Of a stretch of 64,000 nt of DNA, positions 46,804-57,800 are shown piece after piece; within the stretch, counting starts at the first letter, position 1; every line of letters begins with the position of its first letter. Source of the stretch: Liolophura sinensis (Eukaryota; Mollusca; Polyplacophora; Chitonida; Chitonidae); assembly GCF_032854445.1 (NCBI RefSeq), contig NC_088296.1, positions 15,615,485 to 15,679,484 on the forward strand. Reading direction: 5' to 3'. Under the pieces are notes generated by a model. It saw nothing but the letters and a program-made list of their open reading frames with translations. It was not told the origin of the DNA and ran no database searches. The translations under genes were made by a program, and so were the position numbers.

Positions 46804-48332
46804 CTATCCAAAAAAAGAAACGCATGACCCGGTTTTTTGCGGAGGAGATGCAGTCTTTTCAATTATGCATAACTAAATAAGAATTGCTATTCTGCAAATA
46901 TTTTTTTACACAGATTAAGGAAGGGTCCATATCTAGACAACAAGGCCATCAACTTGAGGTAAGACACTCACAATGAGTCTCCCACTTGAGTGGAATGTCA
47001 GTATCTGTTGTGACCACCACGGGCACGAATAACAGTTCTGACACGCCTTGTCATGGACTGGATGAGACGCTGGATAGAGGCCTGGGGAATGTTCTGCCAC
47101 TCCTCCTGCAAACATGCAACTTGCTCTTGAAGCGTTTGGGGTTGAGGTTGACGTTGGCGTAGACGTCGATCAAGTTCATCCCACAGATGCTCAATTGGGT
47201 TAAGATCCGGGGAACGGGACGGCCAGGGTAGCACATTTACATTGTTTTCGGCGAGGAAGTCCCTTGTGACACGTGCCGTGTGCGGTCTGGCATTGTCCTG
47301 CTGGAACAACTCCCGCTGAACGTCAATGACAGGTAAGAGGTGTGGCTGCAGGATGGTGTCTCGGTAGGATACGGCCGTAAGATTTCCCTGAACGTGGACA
47401 AGATTTGTACGACCAGTATACGATATTGCTGCCCACATCATCACACTCCCTCCACCAAATCTGTCCACTTGGCGTACGCAGTTAGGGGCATAACGTTCGT
47501 GAGCACGTCTGTAAACCCGGTTTCTACCATCACGTCTCTGCAATAGGAATCTGGACTCATCACTGAACCAAATGCGTCGCCAGTTGCGTAGATTCCATGC
47601 AGTCACGTTGTTATACCATCGGAGGCGATTGGCGCAATGGTGAGGACGCAGCACGATCCCAACATAGGGCCTCCTGGCTCTCAGTCCATGTTCCCTCAGC
47701 CTGTTCCGCACTGTCTGACCTGATATCCTCCTCAGTCCCGGTATGCTGGCTGCTGTGCTTTCAGCTGTAGCACAACGGTCACGCAAATGGAGGACCCTTA
47801 TGTAGCGATCTTGGGCTGCTGTAGTGACACGTGGTCGACCTGAACGCCGACGGCCATTTGTTGTCCCAGTATTGTTGTAGCGGGCAGCAAGCCGTGAAAT
47901 CGTGCTCTGGCTGACGTGTAGACGCCTAGAAATGGACGATTGGGACTCTCCAGCTTGAAGTCTTCCAATGGCAATATTTCTTGTGACAGTGTCAAGACGT
48001 GGCATGTTGAATCAGCTTGAAAACACCACTTGAAAGACGCCGATTTCCGGCCCGAAGTTGCGGTTTTATAGTCACACACTGCATGCTTTCCATGCGTAAG
48101 TTCGGCGTGTAAGACTGCACGTGATGCAGTGTGGTGCTGTATTTTTTACTTCTTCCAAAAACGGCCTCCAAACTCAACATTTTCAACCAAGAAATGTTTT
48201 GAGGAATAAAATGTGTGCTAACTGTGACTATTAACAATATTAAAACACATTTTGCTCATGAAATGAAGACAAAATGTATTTATTTCATTTTAAAATAAAA
48301 CAAAACACCTATGCGTTTCTTTTTTTGGATAG
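46804..48332 (-). mobile_element. Tc1/mariner-type DNA transposon, apparently intact
   Basis: A perfect inverted repeat CTATCCAAAAAAAGAAACGC (plus AT) occurs at 46804-46825 and, reversed, at 48311-48332. Both ends are flanked by TA (46802-46803 and 48333-48334), the Tc1 target duplication. The single transposase ORF runs through on the minus strand. Total about 1.53 kb, within the usual Tc1 range. It lies between the PRDM9-like gene and the DYM 3' end. Confidence 0.95.
46998..48005 (-). CDS. Tc1-type transposase (DD34E), full length
   Basis: 335 residues, cut-and-paste transposase. N-terminal bipartite helix-turn-helix region (about residues 1-115, including SQSTISRLAARYN), a GRPR-type motif (SGRPRV, 55-60), then the catalytic core: D149 in WFSDESRF, D237 in QQDNARPHTA, E272 in SPDLNPIEHLWDELD. 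The spacing D237-x34-E272 defines DD34E. GGGSVMMWAAIS is the conserved core segment. No stop codon, frameshift or missing catalytic residue is visible, so the copy could be active or recently active. Confidence 0.96.
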   Translation of the reverse strand: MPRLDTVTRNIAIGRLQAGESQSSISRRLHVSQSTISRLAARYNNTGTTNGRRRSGRPRVTTAAQDRYIRVLHLRDRCATAESTAASIPGLRRISGQTVRNRLREHGLRARRPYVGIVLRPHHCANRLRWYNNVTAWNLRNWRRIWFSDESRFLLQRRDGRNRVYRRAHERYAPNCVRQVDRFGGGSVMMWAAISYTGRTNLVHVQGNLTAVSYRDTILQPHLLPVIDVQRELFQQDNARPHTARVTRDFLAENNVNVLPWPSRSPDLNPIEHLWDELDRRLRQRQPQPQTLQEQVACLQEEWQNIPQASIQRLIQSMTRRVRTVIRARGGHNRY

Positions 48333-48334
48333 TA

Positions 48335-49295
48335 TATTTTACCATGAATAGCTTCTAGACCTTACATAATATTAAAAGTTCACAGCCGATTTCTTGGCTA
48401 AAACTTTCTTAGTTGAAATAATGACCCGCCCTGAATATCTCTTTAAAATGGTAGGATATGTCAAGACGTATAGATTCCGTTTCGATCGGATTAGCGTCTC
48501 GCAGCCTATTACATGCATGTGAAGGCACAAAGCTATAAAGAAAAAAAAACGTATTATGCATTAAGGTGCACTATCGGTCTCGATAAACATGTGGTCAGTG
48601 CTAAACCAGACACCATTTTTATATTATGTTTAGTATACACTGAATACCCAAGTTAGCTGGGTTTTAAAAATGTCAAAACCCGCATACATGTAGGTAAACC
48701 TTGTTTGACAATAGTGTAGCCACATTGAAACTTTTGAACTGAGAAGTCTTCCCCTGTGCGAACCGATTAATTATTTACAGTTCGGGCATCTATGCACAGC
48801 CGTTTTCCATCATCACACGTGTTCAAAAAGTCAAAACAATTAAACCCACAAGAACAGTGCAGTATACATCTTGTCCGTTGGGACAGATCTCCAAATACTG
48901 ACAGGTGATTGTCTAGTAATCATGCATGCAGAATATACAAGTGTAACTCTAAAATGAAGGCCTCGTTGCGACTCAATATGCAGTCATCAATTTTGTCCAT
49001 CAGCACTTGCCCAAATATTTTGTCACGATGATGTCTTACGGGTTATGTACACTACTGTGTTGTACCGTGCCTGCACATAGAACTTACCGGCGGCATTCTA
49101 CGCGATCACTGATAGCCTAGCCAAGATCAGACTAGATCGGCAACACGATCTTGGAACCTCAAGATATGGTCAGATGGTAATTGTGAATCCGCTCCAGCTT
49201 CCCGGTTTTACATGGAAACGTCTTCAGGAACCTGCAGATGGTCACATGCATACACAACCAGCCCCATTCCTCTCCATATGCTGTAAAAACACACA
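48335..49295. other. Unique intergenic sequence
   Basis: No gene or repeat recognised between the Tc1 element and the MITE-like copy at 49296. Confidence 0.45.
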
Positions 49296-49500
49296 CCCTA
49301 ATTCCTCAACCTTTTCAGCAATTTAAAGTGCACTCTATGCACATTTATGACTATCTTTTGGAGACAAAACTATATTACTTCCATTGCACAATCGTAGGGT
49401 CTCGCCAAAAGTATAATTTTGTCAGTCTGCACAGAATAACGCCTTCAGAATATGCTTTTAATAAACACCTTGTAAACTTGCGAATGGGCTGAAAAATTAC
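49296..49500. mobile_element. MITE-like element (AACCTTTT family)
   Basis: CCCTAATTCCTCAACCTTTT to GGGCTGAAAAATTAC with interior GTCAGTCTGCACAGAATAAC. Confidence 0.75.
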
Positions 49501-50966
49501 AGTATCAACAAAACCAGAAGTCCATTACCTAATGATAAAACCGTGAACAGTCTTGGAGTTATCAAACTTTATTTATTTTCCCCTTCTTATAATGCTGTTG
49601 ATATGTACATGTACATGCATTGCATTGCATCTTAAAACAGTAGAGAATATATACATGTAGAGAATATGTTTCTTCGCTGGATGTCAGAGTAGCTCTTGGT
49701 TTGGACTGGCTCTTCCATAGACTGCTGGGAGTTATTGGCATAGATCGATAATCTTAAAATACCGAGTACGTTATGGCGTTAATGAAATATGGACTTGCTT
49801 TGGCTGGTAGGATTAACATACTCAACATGTGCTGGAATAGCTTGAACCCTGCTTTGAAAATAGGCCTATATGTATAATTTTTCTGAAGCAGTTGAATGGA
49901 ATAGAAAAGAAATGGATACATTCTCACATCTACACGTTGAAATGACCTTGCTTCCACTCTCCGCCATCCCCGCACAGCCCTGGCAATTAAAACCTGGCTT
50001 ATACACACGATATAAGCGCTATCCTCTACGTTAGACCTAAAAAAAACATTGCCCTGAAAATGCATATTAAGAGGCAAAAAATTCCGTAAAAAGCTACCTA
50101 TAGAGCTTAAACTTACGTTTTTCCAAAAGTATATCTTTCAAGCAAAACCTCAAATGAGTAAGTCATGGAAAGTCTTTTCATAGAACAGCCCATAACAACC
50201 GTGTCAAAATGGTAAACCTAACTTCAATTTCATCCAACAAAAATCTAAGCTTTAAAATGATATTTGTTTTAATCATATGGTTTTTACATTTATGAAGGCC
50301 TTGAAACATAACTATTAAAGTTGTGTTGAGCTGACCGGGTGTCGATGACCCATATAAGTAACCTCTGCAAGAAAAAAAATGCATACTTTGGATAAATACC
50401 TGTTTGGATAAATTTGTGGTGTGTTCCTTTTCAGTACCGCTACAAAGCTATGTTTCTTGTGTTGAAATTTTTCAAATAGACCAAGGTGCTTTGTCTTAAC
50501 CCATCCATGTTAACTAAGCAATGTTTACAACCACATGTTAAAGTGTAACCTCACTATGCAGTGTACAGTAAGTAAGTTTTGTTTTACTTTTTTCTTTTTC
50601 TTTAAAGTATATGTATACGTCAATGGTTTTCTGCTGCACTTTATGGCAATACAAATCAAGGCTGGCACACAAAAACCAGAACAAAAACTCAAAGCTTAGA
50701 GGAAGTAAACATAAAAACCCAAGTACAAATCACAGGAAAGAGGATTTAAAATCATTTCACAGATATGAGAACAGTTACTTTTCCACAACAGAATCCAATT
50801 AAACATCCTTTATTATAACAAGCCATCCTATATGTATATTTACAAAAACATAACCACTATAAACTTTACACTTCACAGGATTCCACGTTCTGGTCACTTT
50901 CATTTATGGATAAAACTGTAATATTACCGTAACAATTAGATGTGTTATACTGTACATGTGCTACTG

Positions 50967-51180
50967 TAATTCTTCAACCTTTTCACATGTTTCCAAAGTG
51001 TATATTCGAGCACATTCTGAGGGCATTGTTTTTTGTGTAGTGTTAAAGTTACAGTTTATGTGAAGCTCTGAAATCAGCTAATCCAACCAATGTAGTTTTG
51101 TCTTCAAAATCTTATTATAAATGTGCATAAATTGCACTTACAGTTTCTCTGCCATATCCGAAAAGGTTGAGGAATTAGGG
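50967..51180. mobile_element. MITE-like element (AACCTTTT family), best-preserved termini
   Basis: TAATTCTTCAACCTTTTCAC and CCGAAAAGGTTGAGGAATTA are near-perfect inverted termini of about 18 bases around a 214-bp element. Confidence 0.82.
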
Positions 51181-52210
51181 CATATATTCTGATACATGTC
51201 TCCCCTGTAGTATATAGTAGTACATATATATATACACATTATTGTGTGCTAAATAACTTACACAATATATATATATACAGATTGCTTTGTGGGCCCACTA
51301 TTTACACTATACACACAATTTTTTTCGTAACAAATTAGAACTTTATAATACACTTTTTAGTAATTTTACAGGCACATGTACAAATGATGCTTATATTACA
51401 TGAAACTGTTTTGATGAAAAACATGTCAAGGTCAGGGGTCAAACGACTTCCAGGTTATAATGGGTAAATGATCTTGACCTTTTTCACACATGAAGGTCAC
51501 AAAAAATAAGGAGTAATGGTACAATGTTCATGGGTATTGGAATTTGACATTCTGAAACTCGGATTTTCTCCTGGATACAATAGGAAACGTACAAAAACAA
51601 TTCAAAAAACTGTCTTAAGTTGAAGTCTTTTGCCTGAAATTCAATCCATGCATTCTAGCTTACAGATCCACCCAAGTACTCCAAATGAAAATGTAGTTCA
51701 TACTCGTATACAAAACAAAAATGTCAAAAAAGAACATTTCATAAAGAAAACAAACTCAACCCAGAAAAAAACCCAACAAAAGATAAAAAAAAGAAGAAAA
51801 ATGGAAGATTAACATGAAGACATTAACATTTAGCATTAAATAAAGTACAATACAGTCTTATCCACCCACTTCTCGTTGCATCAGAGTAAATTTTCACTCA
51901 GCTAGCCACATTTACTCTACAATTCAACTTAATACCTGCCCAGAGGCATTCCAGAACCCCACAAATGGTTTGCCAGTAGACTTATTCCAAGCAAGGTGAA
52001 TGTTACTTCAGTTTGAACAAGGGCTGATTGATCTAGCCAGATAGGTTGGGCACCCGTTTGGTTTGCAAAGCTGACTTTTTAACCATTTTCACAATACAAA
52101 GTATGATCCCAAACTTCTGACCCTAAAACCCTCTTGATGGGTTAAAAAATTTAGCCCTGCTGAATGGCACTCTAAATCAGTACAATCCACAACTCTTTGT
52201 GCATGTACAA

Positions 52211-52340
52211 CATTTATTTATTTATTTGATTGGTGTTTTACGCTGTACTCTAGAATATTCACTTATTCGACAGCGGCCAGAATTATGGTGGGACGAAACC
52301 GGGCAGAGCCCCGGGGAAACCCACGACCGCCCATAGGTTT
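52211..52340 (-). mobile_element. SINE family B, minus-strand partial copy
   Basis: TTTATTTATTTGATTGGTG through CCCGGGGAAACCCACGACC; the head is missing. Confidence 0.85.
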
Positions 52341-53797
52341 GTATGTACAACAGTCTTAATAGGTAGAACAATTACTGTACATTTGACATTATACTATCAG
52401 AGTGAAGAGAAAGGGATGGAGGAGGGAAGGGGGGTGGGGTAGCCAAACTGTTAAAAATCAAATATACATAGCTTACATATTTTGAAATATATCTTTCATT
52501 TGTCTTTCCGCCAACAGTATAAATATAATACAAAAACTATACAAACCTCAACAACTGACTTTCTGCACAAGAAAACAGCTACTAGTATTTGCAAAGTGAA
52601 ATTTCAGAAAATTTCTGAGTAAGAGTTTCAAGGCATATTTTAACAATCTCCTAGTGTCAGCTAAAAGAAGCAGAAAACAATAAGTGATGAAAACATCAAC
52701 ATGGAGATCAATAAAGACTACATCAGAAATTACCAGTTCTTATTTTTAGATTACATATTTTTTTCACAGTATTAAATGCAGACAGATGCTGGAATTGTAA
52801 AAAAAAATTTTTTACCTTCGAATTCAAATGTTTGACCTCATTTTATTCAAAAGGATCAAAAGTTGTAAAAAAAAAAAGGGAAAAAAAATTACTGTACTTG
52901 TAGTATGGGATTTAGTTTCTTGTATTCTTTTCAATGACACTTTATTTTTTGGTTTTCTTTACTTAAAACAGCATGTGGAAGTTATACCATGTTTTAAATG
53001 TATCAGGTTATCCATCAACATTAGAAAATCCACAATATATAAGGAGATTTTTCTATTAAAGATTTCTTCTCAAGTCTTTCAAGACTCTGGCAACAACTGA
53101 AGCCGATTTTTGTCTGGTAGCTACATGTAGATGTTTCAAAAGACTTGTATACATGTATCCAATATAACATTTTTACAACTCATTACTACATTTCCTGGTA
53201 CACTGACCTCTGACCTTATTTCATATTATAATTGCCCCCAAAACTGCCCATATATAATAATAAATGGGAAACCTTTGCCGTTTTTAAGTAAACTGGGCAA
53301 AAGTTGTGTAGGTTAGTGTTCATTCTTGCCTTGACGATGAAAAACCGGTAATACATTAGTTCTTAGTCATTCATGGCAAGAGTACAAAGCTCAACCCAAC
53401 TTGCATCCCAGTCACCACTGCACAGGACGTGCTACCCCAATAAAAACCATGACACCCAAAAAATATTGGTGTCATCAACAGAGTAAGGTGCACAATCCAA
53501 CATGTGTTCTTACTACAAGCACTATTTATGGCAGTCAGTCTTCTCTTTGCAGTGATAATATGCAAGACAATACACACGCCTATTTTATGACCTATTTTGT
53601 ATGCTGCTTACACGTGTGTATATATGTGTAAAATGGTGTACTTATATCTGGCATCCCCTAAAATACATTCGTATCCATACATGTAGAGTATGAAAACGCA
53701 AGAGTTGCAGAAAGAGGCCGAGAAAACAAGCTAGGTCACTTTTAAATCTCACCCCAACATCGTCAGAAGAACACAACCATGATACTGCAACCGTGAT

Positions 53798-53880
53798 AGT
53801 CTCTTGCAAACATGATACAGTCTCTTGCAAACATGATACAGTCTTTTGCAAACATGATACAGTCTCTACCAAAAATGACC
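53798..53880. repeat. 21-bp tandem repeat (about 4 copies)
   Basis: CATGATACAGTCTCTTGCAA and close variants follow in tandem; in the probable DYM 3' region. Confidence 0.85.
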
Positions 53881-54701
53881 AGTCTATCACATATTCTGCC
53901 CTTCCTTTCCTGCTCTCCTGGATAGATTTTTCAATTGTAGCGCATCTATGCAGTTGCATCCCTTTAGGTGGGTATCTCTCTTGTATTCTGTGGTAGAAAT
54001 TATCACTCTGGTTAAACACAGTCTGGTTCCCGGACATATTCTGCGTATGTTGAATGTGACCTCAGTTACATTACAACCCTATCTGCCCTTCGACTGGTCA
54101 CTTCTATAGAGAAAGAGTTGTTGAGATGTGTTAACGTTAAAATTTGATGTGACAATGTACAACACCCACTGCAGCATCACACAGATACGCACAAATAGAA
54201 AAGTAATAGCTACACTTTGGAAACAATGAGTTTCAAACAGCATTAGTGATGATGTCACGGCACAAGGTGCTGTAAATTTATACAGTGTTTGCTCAAGCGA
54301 TTAGCACCAAGTTGAACACAAGGACAACAACAAGAGCTTGATGCTTAAGCCATGCTTTCAAACCTTGTTGAAATGAAAGGCAGGGAGCTCTCATTTTGAA
54401 GGTTATGTGACTGCTGAATAACCAAAAGCTAAAACAATCGTTCTCCCACAAATATTACAATAAGTACATGTAAATGCTGTAGTTTTCTTTGGAAATAGTT
54501 CAGCTAGTGTAGAGTTTACCATCCACCAACTATCACCACTTAAATCCAGTTGGCAGGAAAGTGCAGTAATGTCCCTTTAAAGAAACTCTTCATTCAAGGC
54601 CCTGTACAGGTAACAAAGTACATTTATACTCCATGGACTAGCTCTTCATTCATAGTGGAGCACAGCCTATAAAGCACAGTTATGTCCCTTTGAAGAGCTC
54701 T

Positions 54702-54851
54702 TCATTCATGGCTTCCTAACGAGAACAGGACAATGCGTGAAGGATTAAAGTACATAGTGGAGGCATGATACACCAGAGACCAGATGTAAGGGATGAAAAA
54801 CTCCTCTGGTGAGTCCTCTTCAACATACTTGAACTTCAACTCGGGGAATTT
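54702..54851 (-). CDS. DYM: DYM terminal coding exon
   Basis: Minus strand, acceptor TTTTTTTAG, 49 codons and TGA at 54702-54704. Begins [19 protein letters not shown] then [12 protein letters not shown], the conserved dymeclin C-terminus. Confidence 0.96.
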   Translation of the reverse strand, partial: KFPELKFKYVEEDSPEEFFIPYIWSLVYHASTMYFNPSRIVLFSLGSHE

Positions 54852-57800
54852 CTAAAAAAAAAAGACAAACAAAAATGATCAGATGCTCTGAAAGCATGAC
54901 ATTGTACTGTTTTTTTGGCCCATTGTGTTTTATTAATTGTGAACTATGGCATACCACTGTATACTCAGTTAGCTGTACTACTCTGACCTCAGTTAACATT
55001 TGATTGGTGTTTTAAGCTATAGTACTCAATTTAGACATTAATTAAATAATATTTGTTTTGAGCTATACTCTATTTGGACAGTGTTTACGTTAAGTTAAAC
55101 TCAATTTTATACTCATTTTAACTTACTCAATTTATTGGTGTTTTAAAATGAAATCAATTATAACTTTATATTAAGTTACTGGTGCTCAACACCACTTGCC
55201 TTCACCTATGGCCAACAGACTTACAAGAGGGTAAAACATTCAGTCGAAATGTCAGAGCACCAACATTAAATAAAATTTGATTTGATTTGATGTGACTGAA
55301 GTCCTTCACATGCACAATAATAGACTACTCATTCAATATATTAGTGATGTCAAATAGCCTTAAATTGGCCCAAAAAGACCCACATAGTTCAAACATTAGA
55401 CATTTTATTGAGTCAAAAACCCTAATCTAAACATAGATTTAGCACCAAGGCTACCAAAGACCTTGCTTGAAGGAGACACATGAATGCAAAACTTCAGCTC
55501 AATACATTAATTACATAAACATTACATGATGATCCTAATATAGACAAGAGATGTGAAGTTTGGAACTTAGTAATTTACAGAAATTTACAGAGCTTTTTGT
55601 GATGTCACCATTAAAATGTACCTTAACATCGATTCCATAAATAAGAGGATAGGATGCGAATTCTGTAATCTGAAATTATTCCTAGGCTACCAAAGAGCTC
55701 ATGTGTATAGATACAGAAAAGAGAGGTGAATTTTTAAATTAACAGAAATGAACACACATGCAGATCATCATCAGTGATACATTCTTATAGTGTTCTTGTG
55801 CTTTACATGTTCATGTATGCAAAACCAAGCTCAGCACCCCAATTTGGGCTTCCTCTCCAACAAAGCTGATATGACAGCTGTCACTGTTCGCACCACCGCA
55901 GCACGCATTTCCGCACTAACCGTTAGGACGTTAGCTAAACCATTGTTTAAACTTTACCTCCACCCCGGCCCCCCCAGAAGAAAGTCGAGAACCTTTTTTG
56001 TACTTTCATATGTTAGGCAACATCATTTACTCTGTATTAAGAAATAAGCGCTAAGAGTTAAATGTATCCTTAATGTTGATTCAGTTGTCATTAAACCTGA
56101 CACAGGTAAGTTTTGATCTTGTGTTTTAAACCCTGCCTTTTCAGCCGCAGGACATTTGACACTGTAGGTCTACAAAGCTTGGTCTAACACAGCAAGAGTT
56201 GAGACTTACTTTTAATCTGTCCCTCCTAAACTGTACAGCTCCCTGCGTGATCACCTCCAGAACCTCTCCAGGAGACAACTGGTGACCATTTTGTTCAAGT
56301 TTAGAGGAGAAATACGTCAACACCTGAGAACACCAAAAATACATGTAAGTAAATACTTAAACACCTGAAAATAGCAGAAATACATATGAAGAGTAGAGGT
56401 TCAAAAAGTAGATAGACGCCATTCACTCCAAAACATTAAAATTTTTTAATGTTTTTGATACATTTTTTACACCTGCAATCCTAAAAACATGAGGTATAAA
56501 CTACAGAGTTTAACTTCATTCAAAATTGAAATATATACACTAATACACTTTCAAAATGCAGAACAAACTTTGGACACAATAATATTTATTTATTTATTTG
56601 ATTGGTGTTTTACGCTGTACTCAAGAATATCTCACTTATATGACAACGGCCAGCATTATGGTGGGCGGAAACCGCAGACACTATAATATGAAAATCAACC
56701 AGTGGAACTGACAGATGATTTCATAGTGTAGAAGGAAAACAGGTTTTATCAGTCAAGAAACCACAAAAGAATATTGTGCTGACAGATTTCATCTTCACCG
56801 CTCACAAATGCTGCGTTGTCTCGATACTTGCCTGGATTATACAAAACTGCATTTTCAAAGCTCGTAAGTATTCATGCTCGTTTTGTTTTTGCATGTTTGT
56901 TTTTTTTTTGTTGATGTCTCATTATCAGAAAAGAAATGAATGGGACTGATTTCCATTGTTTCTTCCATCTTTTCTTCAATTTAATGTAATTATTAAAACA
57001 TATTCACTGGCCATAACAGCCAGAATAATACGGGAGGAGGGCAGCAGAGTGCCCGGAATAAACTACTGCCCTTTGGCAAGTGAAGCTGATTAAGTTTTTT
57101 CAGGTGTGAGATTTGCATGTTATGCAGGCTAAGCCATGCGTCAAAACCATGTACCAGCCATCATTCAAAATTCGCGTCTTCTTTCATATAGAGGCTTTTA
57201 ATCATGACTTTTCAGGTGTGATCATGACCACCTCAACCCTGTAAAATTTGGGTTGAGATCCACAGTGTATGCAAAGCTCATTCCAAGTAAATGAATGACA
57301 GCTTGGGTAGTGAAGTGACTTCAGTCAATGCAGTTTGCTTACACTACAATCTGGACACTGTCAACCTTACAGATGTCACACAGGAACTTCATGCAACAGA
57401 CACCAAACATGACACCTTATGTACAGAACACAAAAATCTAATGCATTCTCTTTTAATTTATTTGATTGGTGTGCAACACCACACTCGAGAATTTTTCACT
57501 TCTACGACAGCCATCAGGATATGGGTGGACAAAAAAACAGCATGCCCTGAGTGAATCACTGACCTTCACTGAGTACTTCAACAAATGCCTGCCTTGAAGC
57601 TGCAGCTGGATTAAAACATGCAACCTCATTGGGTCAGGGAATTTCAATCTGCAACCTCATTGGGTCAGGGAATTTCAATCCGCAACCTCATTGGGTCAGG
57701 GAATTTCAATCTGCTCTTAGTTGCAGTGAGCTAACGCTTTAGTCCCCTGACCAAGGGAGGTCCCCTTTGTCCTTAAAACGTTAAACCCCACTCACTCACT

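Larger units (their letters stand above)
50809..54701 (-). other. Probable DYM 3' UTR and downstream sequence
   Basis: AT-rich, no convincing ORF. On the minus strand a candidate AATAAA lies at 50809-50814, which would give a 3' UTR of about 3.9 kb. The stretch also holds a MITE-like repeat (50967-51180), a minus-oriented SINE fragment (52211-52340) and a 21-bp tandem repeat (53798-53880). UTR limits are inferred. Confidence 0.35.
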
